Shown piece after piece: positions 9,593 to 19,700 of a stretch of DNA of 27,025 nt (position 1 is the first letter of the stretch; each line of letters begins with the position of its first letter). A program made the translations under genes and the position numbers. The stretch spans positions 1,153,864 through 1,180,888 of the forward strand of contig BLXT01002514.1 in NCBI GenBank assembly GCA_019648995.1. The letters run 5' to 3'. The notes under the pieces were generated by a model. The model was given only the letters and a program-made list of their open reading frames with translations, ran no database searches and had not been told where the DNA came from. Origin of the DNA: Plakobranchus ocellatus (lineage: Eukaryota; Mollusca; Gastropoda; Plakobranchidae).

Positions 9593-10384
9593 ATGTACTA
9601 TATATTCAATATCTTTTCAAATAGTATTTTCTTATTACAAAGGAGATAGGGAAGAAAATGTAACACCTCAGCAAATTTTTGTGGGCCACCAATAAAATCC
9701 ACAAATTTATGGATGTATTTATTATGTCCTCAAAGGTTTACATGGGTATATTTTAAAAGTCAACAAAGTTCTCTACAATATTCAAATTTTATCATTTAAA
9801 GAATTGTAGACATCAATTAACTCAATCTTTTCCGCGGCATTACTACATACTGGAAATAATAACAATGTCGTTGTAGAACTTTTGGTGAAAAGGAAAACAA
9901 ACATTAATAGGTGTATAAATTTTTTTTTCAGAGAAATCTGTAAATAAGCTACGTCAAGAGATTGAGACTGATTTAGATCTAGGCTCTTAGATGTTGGGCA
10001 AACGAAGAAAATTCATTTCAGTTGTTCTGGTAAATAAATACAAGGTCAGTCTGTTATCTTGATCTGAAAATGTAAATGAAAAGCAGGTCCTTCTAGTGTT
10101 AATGAATGCCACAATATATGCATTTGTATTGCTTTCTCTTTTTTAAATATAAAGAAGAAAAATTTTTTGATTTGAAACAGCTCTCAGATGGGCCTTAAGT
10201 TTTACCTGATGCTTTAGTTGTTAAACTATAGTTGTGATAACAACACTACAGCTTTTTTTTTCCTCTTTGTATTTTTCAGCGAGCTATGTGTGCCCACAGA
10301 AGCCAGATGGTGTGGTTTAGAGCCCTCTATATAATTTTCTCTCGCTACATGGTCATCAACACATTCTGTGAGGTTCCAACGTGA
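2562..10384 (+). CDS. PIGL: N-acetylglucosaminyl-phosphatidylinositol de-N-acetylase (PIGL), 3' six exons, 5'-partial
   Basis: PIGL removes the acetyl group from GlcNAc-PI, the second step of GPI-anchor synthesis, on the cytoplasmic face of the ER. Seen: six exons with consensus GT/AG borders join without a frame break into 176 codons and end in TGA. Family landmarks appear in order: [61 protein letters not shown], and a C-terminus reading [25 protein letters not shown] is the HxxH half of the metal site. Human PIGL has about 252 residues, so roughly the first 75 are missing: the membrane anchor and the HPDD motif. I found no HPDD-encoding exon between 1 and 2561, so these must lie left of the window. 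The join is ordinary spliced structure and no exon carries a stop or frameshift. Family assignment is from memory of the human protein, not a search. Confidence 0.93.
3142..3232 (+). CDS. PIGL: PIGL exon with [11 protein letters not shown]
   Basis: The acceptor follows a T-run and ends in cag at 3141; the donor is a perfect gtaagt at 3233. One base completes Ser, then 30 whole codons follow. The peptide starts [18 protein letters not shown] and ends KFKPTY. It matches the human RDFPDDP region and the helix before the HxxH strand. The exon ends exactly on a codon boundary (phase 0). The intron before it is 480 bp. Confidence 0.93.
3233..4626 (+). other. PIGL intron with a duplicated segment and GC-richer patch
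   Basis: The intron has consensus ends. A segment of about 53 bp is tandemly doubled: copy 1 starts at 3914 and copy 2 at 3967, ending near 4013, both containing catcgcctaag and a later tctactt. A patch at 4014-4210 is visibly richer in G and C than its surroundings and may be an old insertion. I could not assign it to a family. Confidence 0.6.
4627..4694 (+). CDS. PIGL: PIGL exon carrying the HxxH metal motif
   Basis: The acceptor is a T-run plus tattag ending at 4626 and the donor is AG|gtaagc. It holds 22 codons plus two bases, reading [20 protein letters not shown] then MS. GHPNH corresponds to human GHSNH, the second metal-binding motif of the PIG-L/LmbE fold; the two His are expected zinc ligands. 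The local wording ([12 protein letters not shown]) looks closer to bacterial LmbE-type GHPDH sequences than to human, while the flanking exons are clearly PIGL. Confidence 0.94.
4866..5439. mobile_element. MITE-like element with palindromic terminal inverted repeats
   Basis: The left arm (4866-4916) begins TTAGAACTTGTCAAGTTCTT and the right arm (5397-5439) is its reverse complement, with two small indels near the inner end. The outermost bases of each arm form an internal near-palindrome, AGAACTTGTCAAGTTCT. The 574-bp element lies inside the PIGL intron between 4695 and 6118. The interior shows no transposase; the 63-codon ORF within it has no recognisable motif. No clear target-site duplication is visible beyond a possible TA or TTA. 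The superfamily is unassigned. Confidence 0.75.
5440..6118 (+). other. PIGL intron remainder, no feature
   Basis: AT-rich intron sequence ending in a T-tract and AG acceptor at 6117-6118. I see nothing else in it except short A-runs near 5980-6010. Confidence 0.6.
6119..6150 (+). CDS. PIGL: PIGL 32-nt micro-exon
   Basis: The acceptor is a T12 tract then atgttatcaag ending at 6118; the donor is G|gtaggt. The exon gives A (completing AGA, Arg), ten codons reading [10 protein letters not shown], and the first G of a Gly codon. Joining the neighbours gives [20 protein letters not shown], about as long as the human stretch between HSNH and RKY. Skipping it would shift the frame (32 nt is not a multiple of 3), so it must be included. 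Introns of 1424 and 3197 bp flank it. Confidence 0.87.
6151..7101 (+). other. PIGL intron, left part, no feature
   Basis: This is the start of the 3197-bp intron after the micro-exon. It holds AT-rich unique-looking sequence. A short phrase, ctcttcatctaa, occurs twice about 400 bp apart after a T-run (near 6360 and 6770), but I do not see a longer repeat. Confidence 0.5.
7102..7666 (+). mobile_element. pogo/Tigger-like non-autonomous DNA transposon
   Basis: The left end starts CAGTATAAACC then atataacaggcatggt. The right end, read inward on the minus strand, starts CAGTGGAAACC then tgatataacagggatggt. These are imperfect inverted repeats of the CAGT...TATAACAGG type seen in Tc1/mariner-pogo elements. 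The left flank is TA, the expected target. Extra inner copies of the ataacaggga or taacagga motif lie near 7210 and 7610. The interior keeps a stub of transposase coding sequence (7470-7538). At 565 bp it is far too short for an autonomous pogo element, so it looks like an internal-deletion derivative. Confidence 0.75.
7470..7538 (+). pseudogene. Transposase N-terminal stub (pogo/CENP-B type)
   Basis: A 22-codon reading frame starts at ATG 7470 and stops at TAG 7536-7538. Its end reads [16 protein letters not shown], which resembles the start of the CENP-B/pogo N-terminal helix-turn-helix (basic KRK, then a short turn, then an acidic or basic K-x-x-I-I). Everything past the first helix is gone and the 3' terminal repeat follows about 100 bp later. 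The resemblance is short, but it agrees with the pogo-type terminal repeats. It cannot make an active transposase. Confidence 0.55.
7667..9347 (+). other. PIGL intron, right part
   Basis: AT-rich intron ending at the acceptor 9346-9347. The only clear structure is the (TTG)n/poly-T tract near 8230-8264. The ORF at 9097-9306 shows no family signal. Confidence 0.55.
8228..8264. repeat. (TTG)n followed by poly-T
   Basis: A run of ttg triplets passes directly into a T-run of about 17 bases. It is an ordinary microsatellite, or the reverse of an A-tailed insertion, in a PIGL intron. Confidence 0.85.
9348..9481 (+). CDS. PIGL: PIGL exon with [12 protein letters not shown]
   Basis: The acceptor is a T-rich tract plus tctaag ending at 9347; the donor is CAG|gtagtt. 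Two bases finish Gly, then 44 codons run from [20 protein letters not shown] to TDILRAQ. The [10 protein letters not shown] block matches human RKYISLLDLP almost exactly. A long (TA)n tract begins about 30 bp past the donor. Translation read on past the donor into that repeat is an artefact. Confidence 0.94.
9512..9587. repeat. (TA)n microsatellite
   Basis: An uninterrupted TA dinucleotide tract of roughly 76 bases lies about 30 bp downstream of the PIGL donor at 9482. It is likely length-polymorphic and self-complementary as RNA. Confidence 0.95.
9588..10279 (+). other. PIGL last intron, no gene seen
   Basis: AT-rich sequence from the end of the TA tract to the acceptor of the last exon. 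No coding or repeat structure recognised. Confidence 0.55.
10280..10384 (+). CDS. PIGL: PIGL terminal exon and stop
   Basis: The acceptor is gtatttttcag ending at 10279. There are 34 codons and TGA. The peptide begins [20 protein letters not shown] and ends [14 protein letters not shown]. Human PIGL ends in a very similar [12 protein letters not shown] stretch plus a few residues, so the C-terminus is full length. The phase-0 junction with the previous exon reads [12 protein letters not shown], comparable to AKKAMSCHRSQ in human. Confidence 0.94.
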   Translation, partial: RAMCAHRSQMVWFRALYIIFSRYMVINTFCEVPT

Positions 10385-10828
10385 TGCTGGTCATTACAGA
10401 TATGGCCTTGACATAATTCCTTCATCTGCAACCCAAATATCCTCAATTTAAACTACAAGGGGAAAAGATTTTGTTGCCATTGTTTACTGCTAAGACCAAA
10501 CTTTTATCATATTTTTTTTGTCAATGAAAGATATGCTTACATAGAATTTTTATTTTATGAAAAAAGTGAGAGTGCTTAAAATGCATAATACTTGAATGTT
10601 TGTTAGAACATATTGATTTGCTTGACTCATGAAGGGGAAGGTGCAGGATGTAGTGGTGATGTAGAGCTTCAGCATATTGCCAATGATAAGAGTATTCAAT
10701 TGAGAGTTATAAATGACAAAGAAATATTGAAAGGGTCATAATTAGGTTGCTTGAGTCATTTTTTTTTCTTTTATATTTTACAATAGGAGGAAAAATTGAC
10801 GTGTATTACTAAATAGGCACAGATTAAA
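10385..10828 (+). other. Probable PIGL 3' UTR
   Basis: This is non-coding sequence directly after the TGA. The length depends on the tentative ATTAAA signal. No ORF or repeat is seen. Confidence 0.4.
10823..10828 (+). promoter_or_regulatory. Candidate PIGL poly(A) signal (ATTAAA)
   Basis: ATTAAA is the common second-choice poly(A) hexamer. It lies about 440 bp after the stop codon, with a T/G-containing stretch (around 10850-10875) downstream. I saw no AATAAA on the plus strand closer to the stop; the next is at 11775-11780. A weaker TATAAA-like hexamer lies near 10709. The choice is tentative. Confidence 0.25.
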
Positions 10829-10954
10829 AGATGAATTCTTTCTCATGAATAGAATGTGCATTCTTGAGTTCAACCCCATGAAACTTCACCTTCTGAGGCT
10901 TAATATCACTTGCACCTGGGCTTCTGAGCCAAATGTGGCATTTTCATACTGCCC

Positions 10955-11311
10955 TCAGCTCAAGGTACAAAATTTCCTCCCTCCTTGTAAAGACTTCCAT
11001 ATTGCAGATGCACCCATTCTCACTATCACATAGCAGATTCTGGATCTTGAATGGATTCTAGGAGTAGCAGAGGCTCTGAGGTGGGTTTCTAAACCCAGCA
11101 ACATTTCTCTCTCTCTTAACATCCATGACATTGAATGGCTGTGGGTGTATACAAGCTTCAAAAAAAGTTCTCTCTTCCACTCAGCTGATATCTCGCATGG
11201 TGTGCTTTGGTTAATCACAACCATATCCCAATTGCACTCAATGTTTGAATGTCCATGGATTGGAAAATTTATTGTTACAAATTTCTCACCATTTGCTCTC
11301 TCAATGATCAA
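10955..11311 (-). pseudogene. Broken transposon-associated protein fragment (FPIxGHS motif)
   Basis: The minus-strand frame from 11311 down reads ERANGEKFVTINFPIHGHS, then IECNWDMVVINQSTPCEISA and EWKREL. This wording recalls a large group of uncharacterised repeat-derived invertebrate proteins with a conserved FPIRGHS...ECD...GLINQ...P..W block, which I tentatively link to the DUF7869 type. After about residue 50 the similarity moves to another frame (PFNVMDVKRE, later NPFKIQ), which indicates a frameshift near 11150-11170. Stop codons interrupt that frame. It is downstream of PIGL and opposite to it. The family link is from memory and unverified. Confidence 0.5.
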
Positions 11312-11793
11312 GAAAATAAGCCAAGGATTTTTTTACATCAGCTGAAAAAAAAACCTGTCTGTTTGCCAAACACATTTCAACAGTATAAAGATTAATGAAC
11401 GATAATCCAAACATTTAACAGTAGCAAAAAATATGCACACACACGCTTATTTCCCCTTAAAACCACAAGATTTCTTTTTTTTGGTTATCTTGACATTTTC
11501 TAGATGGTCACAAGTAATGAAGTAAACAGAGCAGTGTAGTTTTATTTTGACCACCACATGAATCACAAAAGAGTGGAAGATGGCTATTTCTCTAGGGAGG
11601 GTGTAAAAAAACTGCAAAAGCATAGGCAATACTTCATTGGCCTCTTTCTTACCACACTTTCATCATAGGTGTACAGGGGGCCTTTTTATCAACCAGGCTG
11701 TGTATGTTGTATGTGTATAGTGAAAGCAAGTGTTTATTGATGGGGCTCACATTAAAAGTCCTATTTAGTACTTGAATAAACAGCATTGAGATG
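11312..11793. other. Intergenic, no feature
   Basis: No recognisable coding or repeat content. The sequence may include more decayed parts of the element at 10955-11311, but I could not align any. Confidence 0.45.
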
Positions 11794-12164
11794 GCTAATG
11801 AATTATGTGCCTAGAAGGCTGTTGAATCATTTGTCAAGAAACTAATAAATTAATGCCCAGAAGGCAATAAAATTGTTTATCTAGAAGCTAATGAATTATA
11901 TATTCCCAGAAGGCTATGGAATCATTTGTCCAGAGGCTAATGAATTATATTCCAAGAAGGCTATAGAATCATTTGGCCCGAGATTAATGACTTATGTGGC
12001 CAGAAGACTTGGATCGTTTGTCCAGAAGCCACTTGGTAATGAATAGTGCCCTGAAGGCTATTGAGTCCTTTGTCCAGAGATAATGAATTGTGGACAGAAG
12101 ACTAGAAACTTATGAATTATGTAACGAAAAGGCTAACGAATCATTAGTCCAGAGGTTAATGAGC
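11794..12164. repeat. Degenerate minisatellite, about 47-bp period, about 8 copies
   Basis: A unit resembling gctaatgaattatattccca, then gaaggctattgaatcatttg and tccagag, recurs. The phrase cagaaggc or a variant occurs near 11811, 11858, 11906, 11954, 12000, 12051 and 12128, a spacing of 46 to 50 except where units have decayed. Copies differ from each other by many substitutions and small indels, so it is an old array. The units contain stops in all frames I tried. Confidence 0.8.
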
Positions 12165-13640
12165 TATTATAATATAATGCTTGTAGCATGCTTGGTGGGG
12201 GTGAAAGGTTGCCATGAGTTGAGTGATGCTTGTAAGCCTTTATTCAATCATCTGCATTTTTTGTCGCTTCAAACCTTAATATTTGTCAAATTTTTGAGCA
12301 AAAAGGAGCAAACTGTGCCGATTTTGTTAGTTCTTTTCCCATAAGTTAAACCACAAAGTAATCCATGGTTCAAAGTACCTTGCCTGGTTCTAGACTGGGC
12401 ACAATCATGACTTTAGGAGGGAAAACAGCCCCCCCCCCCCCCAAATTTTGTAGCCACAAATTTCAGTTTAAGACTGTCAAAATGAAGCACCCCCTGATTG
12501 CTGCATGGCAAAGCTTGGCAAAAAATTGCTCACCATACTAAGCTTGTTAAATATGAGACTAGAGCATGCATGGAATAGGAGATACATTTCTAGAGAGCTC
12601 TCCATATGAAACAAGTCCTTGAATTAGAAAGCCAGCCAAATCCATAACAGGGCTGTTATTAGTGTTAATACATGACATATATATTTATATATATATATAA
12701 GGATTTGATTGGATCAATGTGTATGACATTGCACACAAAATATGATATGTATAATATATAAGCAATACCGGTATATAAAATGCATCAAAAGATCTTTTTT
12801 ACTGTAAAAGTTTTGTGTTTTACAAAACTGAGCATAATGATATACTATGAATTTGAATTGTTTCCTCCTTACATTATTGGAGTATTTATTTATTATAAAT
12901 TATGTATTCTAAGAATAAATTATTGTGTTACACACACACAATTGGTAAAGTTTGTGTTTCTGCTTTTTTTTTTTTTCCACGTTACCGATATATTTTGTGT
13001 TTGAGATTGGCCACTTGACTACAGTCAGTTGAATTCATTTTCTCAAGAAAGCCTTAAGTATCAATTCTAACTTTGTTAGCATCAGGTTTTTGATGCATAC
13101 AAATATGTAGACGGAGAATAACACTATAACAGTATCTTGATGAGCCAGATGTTGCATGTACTATTTTTGAAAAAAGAAGTTTATTAATTTTGTTTTTCCC
13201 TTCTGTTCACTGCTTGCTTCAAAAATCCCAGTATCATTTCAATATCGTTTTAACCATTGCAAATCTTAAATTTTAATGTACAGTCGCTGGCTAGTCTATA
13301 TCAATGATTTAAAATAATCAAAACGTGACTTTCTAATCGTTTGGACCAATCTCCAGACAATTATAGATCCAAGTTGAGCTCTTGTATCTCCTCGTTTCTG
13401 AAAGGCAACTTTTTTTTTTTAACTCTGCAGCTTAGAGCCTAATGTTTTATGGATTAACTCTAGGGAATGTGATTCATTGTATTGTATGGTTTGGGCTATC
13501 TTCTTCTCTACCAAGCTTTTCTCTTTTATAAACTCATCTTTGCTTTCAATCTTTTCCACCAACACATATTGCTTTGAGTTAGAAATATCAAAATATCAGT
13601 ACACAATTCAATCATGTTTAATACAAAAGACTAGTTTTGA
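12165..13640. other. Intergenic, between convergent units
   Basis: AT-rich sequence without recognisable genes. It includes a C-run at 12429-12442 and a TA-rich patch near 12678-12700. The minus-strand transcript inferred to the right should end near 13630-13640. Confidence 0.4.
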
Positions 13641-13653
13641 GGGAAAATTCGAT

Positions 13654-13659
13654 TTTATT
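13654..13659 (-). promoter_or_regulatory. Candidate minus-strand poly(A) signal AATAAA
   Basis: On the plus strand it reads TTTATT within gattttatttcgaatttt. Flanking aaaattcga and tcgaatttt form a small inverted repeat with the hexamer in the loop. A T/G-containing stretch lies just downstream on the minus strand (about 13610-13635). Its position matches the change in A/T strand bias. It would terminate a leftward transcript converging on PIGL. Confidence 0.4.
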
Positions 13660-14301
13660 TCGAATTTTGAACACAGACATGCACTTAGCAACAACAGATA
13701 AAGCATAAAAACATAAATATACATAACACTTTAGGAGGCAAGACTGACAAAAATCAATAATTATCATAGAGCAGAAACTATAACAAAATATATTTAATTC
13801 ATGCACATTTAGTATATCATAAGTATTTTAATAATGATACAATATGTCATAAATGCTTGTTGCAAAGAAAATGTAATGTTTTAAGATTAGTCCTAAAAAA
13901 AGAATGAAATGCTGCACAACAGACTTGAGGAATGATAAATTTAATTTGTTCTTTTGTTCATTTAAATGCTTCCTTTTTTTTTTTTCTTTCAAAAATTTTA
14001 CAGACTCATATTTAGAACCAGAAGGAACATAGTCTTTTTAACAGACTCGAAAGAAAGAAGCCCAGGCCCTTTCAGAGATTAAAATCTCCAAAAATATTTC
14101 TGACTTGATTCATCTGAAAACATTCTTATATGATGCTTTAGCACATTAACAATTCTTCAATCTAAATATGATGTGAAGTATTCCTTCCTTTTTCTTTCTA
14201 TCATCGATTTACACGAATAAAAATGTGCAACGAAATAGAAATATCCCTTTATCTCATTCCACCATTTGGGCTGGAATGTAGGGAAATGCAAATTTATAGT
14301 A

Positions 14302-14576
14302 AAAAGTAAAGTAAAGTGGGTCCCACGCATAATCCAAGCATCGGGAAACCTGGAGTAGGGCCCTGATTTTTCTTGGCATATGGTATTATGAGATAGTTTG
14401 CCATTGCTTTCCTTGCCGCCTTTACTTTCGCCGAGTCTTAAGAGACCTAGCTATCCATTTGGTGCTGGGTGGACACAGAGGAGCAATGGAAAATTGACTT
14501 GGCCCGCACTGGGATTTGAACCTAGGACCTACCACTTGGTAGTCAACTGCCCTACAAGGTGAGCTACTGCTCCTCC
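14302..14576 (-). mobile_element. tRNA-derived SINE, copy 2 (minus)
   Basis: This is the reverse complement of the same family as 2151-2421, alike over the whole length with scattered substitutions. Read on the minus strand, it has the tRNA-like head with B box ggttcaaatcc, the middle block ggcggcaaggaaagcaatgg, and the tail gggacccactttactttact. AAATTTATAGTA at 14290-14301 and AAATTAATAGTA at 14577-14588 (11 of 12 identical) are its target-site duplication. This fixes both ends of the element. In the inferred minus-strand transcript it is in sense orientation. Confidence 0.92.
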
Positions 14577-16716
14577 AAATTAATAGTAGTGGTTGTTAAA
14601 GATAAGCTAAGATACAATTTAGTTTTCCTAAAATGGTGAAATGAATGACATGAAAGTTGAAATACATGTTTAATGCCACCTTCAAGAAAAGTAAAAATGG
14701 TGAAGTTAAAAACATATTTCCACAAATAATATCAGTAAGTCAAATGATGCATGGAACATCTATTTTTTTGCCCTGCAAAAATGAACCTTTCCCTCCTCCT
14801 CTTCCATGTGACCTGTCCATTAAAAAAAAAGAATCATTCTTTGGAAAATTCCTGACAGATGCATAAGGCAAAATGATTCAATGTGGGTAGAGATATTGAA
14901 AAGCTTTTTTGGGTGATAACCATTTGTCGATATGTGCAAAGAACGGTTTTTCAATTCTTCTGAGTTTCAAATATTTTAGTTTACAACAAGACAAGATGTT
15001 ACCAACAAGTGATTTATTTCATGTCGACCAGTCAAATGGAAAAATGGAAAAAGAGCTTGGTGTGAAAACATTAAGTTTTAAAATTTTGATTCAACAATAA
15101 AATAAATTGAAAAAAAAAAAAAGTTTTACTATTTCAGCCATCAATCACTTTTTATTCTTTTTTTTTACCATATCAATTACCTCCACTTCATAAAAAAAAA
15201 AATTAAAAGAGAGGAAAAAGAAGCCGATTTGTGCTTGATTAAGACATCATGAGCAACTGTGTTTAAATAAAAGGATACTGCACATACCAAATTATAAATC
15301 GCAACAGCATAAAAAAGCATCAAATCTATAATTAAACTAAGGTCATGTATTCAAACTATTGTGGTTTATCCTAAAATCCATACACTGTAACTAGGACTGA
15401 AAGTCAGAGGCATGATAAAAAGTTAACAATAAAAGGGACAAAGGGACTCAACAATTACAATAAATCTCACAAAAGGGGTGAAAAGGAGAACTCTATAATT
15501 ACCAATACATTAAAGCGCAGAAAACAAAAAATCCTAAACTGTTATACACAGACCACTAAGTACATACATGTACATTTGAGACCTTAATGGAACTTGGAAG
15601 AAATTGTGATGCTTAATATGTGGGTGATTAAAAAAAAAGGTGTGCTCTTTACCATGCGCAGGTGGAGGGTAATTTAAATTTATGACTTGACACCTGCTAA
15701 ACAAATGAGTTGCAGATCTTATTTTTAACATGTCATTGCAAGAGCTTGAAACTTCTGTCTGTAAATTTTGCAGTGGTGAAAAAAACTGGATATAGCTACA
15801 TTGGTTCTGAGCAAATGCATGGGATTTGTAACACTTCTTTAAAGAGGCAATTGAAAAAAAAAAAAAGAAAACTTTAACAAATTTTTATATTCAACTTCAA
15901 ACTCATTTGAATAATTACAGGACATATTGCTTTTTACAATTCATTAGCATAAAACAAGACTATGCTGGGCTAATGATATAAACTAAAAGAGGATACATTA
16001 CACTGTCTGTGCTGTAAGTGGGCTGACAAAAATGGCGAAAGTTCATACAATATCAGTAATTTGCAATATAGACCAAAAAAAAAAAAACAAAACAAAAATG
16101 ATTGGGCCATACATTATTGCACATTCTCCTTAAAATAGTTGTAATAGAGAGACAAGAAATGAGCATAAACTTATTATAAGAATGTCTTCTTGTTATCCCA
16201 TTTTAACAAAAGTAATGAAACTATGGGTGAAATAATAACTAGATTATCAATTGGCAATCTGAAAAACAGTGTTCAAATTGAACATCCATGTCTCAGTTCG
16301 CCTTTTCCTGCATTAAGGGAAGAAAAACGTCTGACTTGAATTCAAGTTCAAACAGACTGTGCTCCCACATCTGATAAGCATTCCTTCTTATTGTAGTCAT
16401 GCCCTTACTTTTCAAACACAACAATTTATCTCTGTTGTTAAAAAATATTTCAAAACAATTATTTTCAACTATTCATTACAAGTGAAAACAGATGATGGAA
16501 AAAAAAAACCACTATTAATTTGTGCAGTACTAGTGATATATATACAAATAGCAATCAAATGAAGGATGGAAAATTGAGTAAATGTAATCAATACAACTAT
16601 CATTGTTTCTAGATCTTTTTTTACCCCCCAAAATGTACAAACCATGATTACATGAAACCTATATACAAATTGTGTTACCATCTCACTGATTAAACATGTT
16701 GAAATGCAAAACCAAT

Positions 16717-16728
16717 TGTACATGTACA
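16717..16728. repeat. Perfect 12-bp palindrome TGTACATGTACA
   Basis: A perfect self-complementary site. A related gtacatgtacatttg lies near 15564-15578. No function is assigned. Confidence 0.5.
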
Positions 16729-19700
16729 TTTCATGACAAGCATGACATGCTTTGGGAAGACTTTAAAACATTTCTTTTGGTTTAAAAAATGTTTGTTTGT
16801 TAACTCTGTAAACTAAACTTAGAAGAACCTGCTTCACTCCTCAAATATTTAAAACGCCTAAAACAATATTTGCAAATTTTTTACATTTAGTCTTTTGACC
16901 TGACCATGAAAAAAAAAAATCATTAAATAAAATATTTAGGGCTGTAACCCTGACAAGATGTTTCTTTACATTGCCTCCACATGTTGTGAAATGCCCTCTT
17001 GAAGTCACACAACACAGACAGCTCTGTTTTATATATCCTTTTTGCCTCTGGCCTCTAAGCCACATACTTTTGGCAAACATTTGTCGCCCTTAAAGTATTT
17101 TTAAAAAATTGCCCCTGAAAACTTCCCACCAATTTTGAAGAAAACTTCTGAGAAATTTACATAGACTGATCTCTTTCTAAAATAAGTGTTTGCTTCAACC
17201 CTGAAGCTAATGAAAAAAACAAGAAAAAATTTCATAAAAAAAAAAAAAAGAAAATTCATCAATGACTATTCTTGTGAATAATACTTTGCAGTGTTCAAAA
17301 TTTTGATTCTCTGTTTGAATCTAACAATCAATACTCTTTAGCTGTATCAATATTGGATAAATAGTTGAATTTAAATTGAAGCAATTAATCCTAGTCACCT
17401 GACTCTATCTGGCCTATACACCTGGCCTTCTAAACAAAAAAGACATATGTACTAGAGGCTCAACTTTGATTTCACAGGTACATATTTAGCAAACAGATAA
17501 AAATTATCTATTAATCAAAAAAATCCCCTCATCCCACATTGGCGGAATTTTATCTCGTAGTGTCATTTGAAGGGATGAAAAATTAATGGCATGCATACCG
17601 TGCACATAAGGAAAAAAAAAAAGATTTCGCCCATTAAAAAAGTAAGTTATATATAAGACACAAATAAATGTATTGTTTAGTACATTTATACACTCAAGTT
17701 TTCAATAAGTATTGATTCAAGTTACCATAACAGTCAAGTTCATTCCATTTTTGATGAAGTTAGAGATTGTTGTTTTGAGGGGGGAAAAAAACAAAACGTG
17801 AATACTTTTATCAAACCTGTAGTGAGGAAAAAAAATGTGGAATGAACAAAAGGAAAAAAGGAAAAGCAAATGAACAAGATCATGAATTCTTGAAAAAAAA
17901 TATTACTGTTACTCCTATTGCTTTTCATACAAAAGTATTTTAACTGTAGTAATTGTTTCAAACAAATGGCAAATTGTACTAAAAAATAGGCATGAGTTTT
18001 CATTTGTAATAATTCAAAGTTTATCTAAGGTAGACTTCAGGGTATTTATTTTAAAAATTTCCAAAGAAAGCATAAAAACGTTATATTATTAATAAATTAC
18101 AAAATTTAGATCTAAGACAAAGCACTGACCAAAGTCTCTTGGCTTGTTTGTTGTCAATCCTAAAAACATCATGTGATTTTGCTCATCAAAAAATCTCTAG
18201 CAGCATTAGTTTTTCATTTTTGCTAAGACTAATTTATCAGAGAACTAAAACTATGTGAAATTATGAAAATCAGGAGAGAAATCCTATTTGATGTTTGAGG
18301 GCCTGCTGACTTTTGGTGGAAAGATGCCTGAAAAGGTACAGGCAGACCACATGATCCTTTAGACTGACCATGGTCAAGACTATTCTACAGTAAACAAAGA
18401 GAGGCAAGAGGCAAAAAGGGATAGATGGAAAGACAACTTTAAAGTTAAACAATCTTTCACTGGAATACCACATTGCAGAAAACTTGAGAACTGAGAGAAG
18501 TAGACAAAGCTGATTGTAAACTGCTCGTGCAGTACCCCAATGGTCAAGTCAATTTACAAAACAAATGAAAGAGATGAGGGAAGGTGGAGAGTGTAAGAGT
18601 AACTTTAGTTTTCTATATTTCATGAATTCCCTAATTACTTTTTTCCAAACATAAAAGACAATTTAAGAAATTCGGTACATATCTATAAAATCTACCTCTC
18701 ACAAAATATAGAACATAAAACAGGAATAAAAAGGGCACAGAAATTAATAGAAATATGCATGGCACAAAATCCTATTTTTTTGTTGATTATTCACAAATAG
18801 CAAAACATTTTTGGAATCTGAATGCAAATGATAATGTAAAAAGCAATTTCTAACTTTTTTAAAATATATTATTTACATAAAAACAATGCCATATATAAAA
18901 CCAAATTTATTAATTGATGACGCAGTAAATCCATAACCAATGTTTTAATTTTGGAGAGTTTTAGTCTGAGTGACATAATAAGTCTATAGCTTTCTATAAG
19001 TAAGTTCTATGGTGACTATCAAAGAATATACAAAAACGTAAAAATATTGGAAAAGACACAAACAAAATAAAAAGACATCATTCTTCTATCTGTATTTTTT
19101 ATGGACCCCCCTACTTTCTTTTCTTTTTACTTTTTAAGAAAAGGACAAAATTTATAAAATCAAATCATAATGGAAGATAACCACATGTTTGGTGAAAGCA
19201 GAAAAGCAGTCATTGAAGCTGTGAAGCACAACCACGTAAAAAAAAAGCAACTCACTATGACTAGAGAATCATGACTTATAGACGTCAGATGTACATCAAA
19301 CAATTCAGGCTATGATTATGGCAAATCTGATCTGAGCTTAGCTAACAGTGTAAACACATAACTTAATTAATTTTTTTTTACAACATTTATAACAGTTTTC
19401 CTCCTTTAGTTGTGAGGGAGTGATACATCTATATGCTAAATATTCATGTTAAACATTAACCACACTAACAGTTACAGAGAACGGGGACACAACAGCAGTT
19501 TGCTTTATTAGCAGTGGAGGATAGACAATGAAATAACAACGTTTTTACCGTGTATATAGTGTTTGAATTGTAAAGTTGCCTAAAAAGCTGCATAAAATGT
19601 CCTCAATGAGAAAGAGAGGAATTTCAAAGTTCAGGAGACATAAATGCAAGTGGGAAGAAGAATCCTAATACAGTCATGATTACTGTGTGAGATAATTGCA

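Noticed and set aside
9368-9649. 93-codon plus-strand ORF
   Set aside because: Its first part is the PIGL exon 9348-9481, but the rest reads through the splice donor into the (TA)n tract.
16841-17080. 79-codon minus-strand ORF rich in Cys and basic residues
   Set aside because: I considered a small Cys-rich protein, but the spacing fits no family I know, no signal peptide is visible, and it lies among other chance ORFs.
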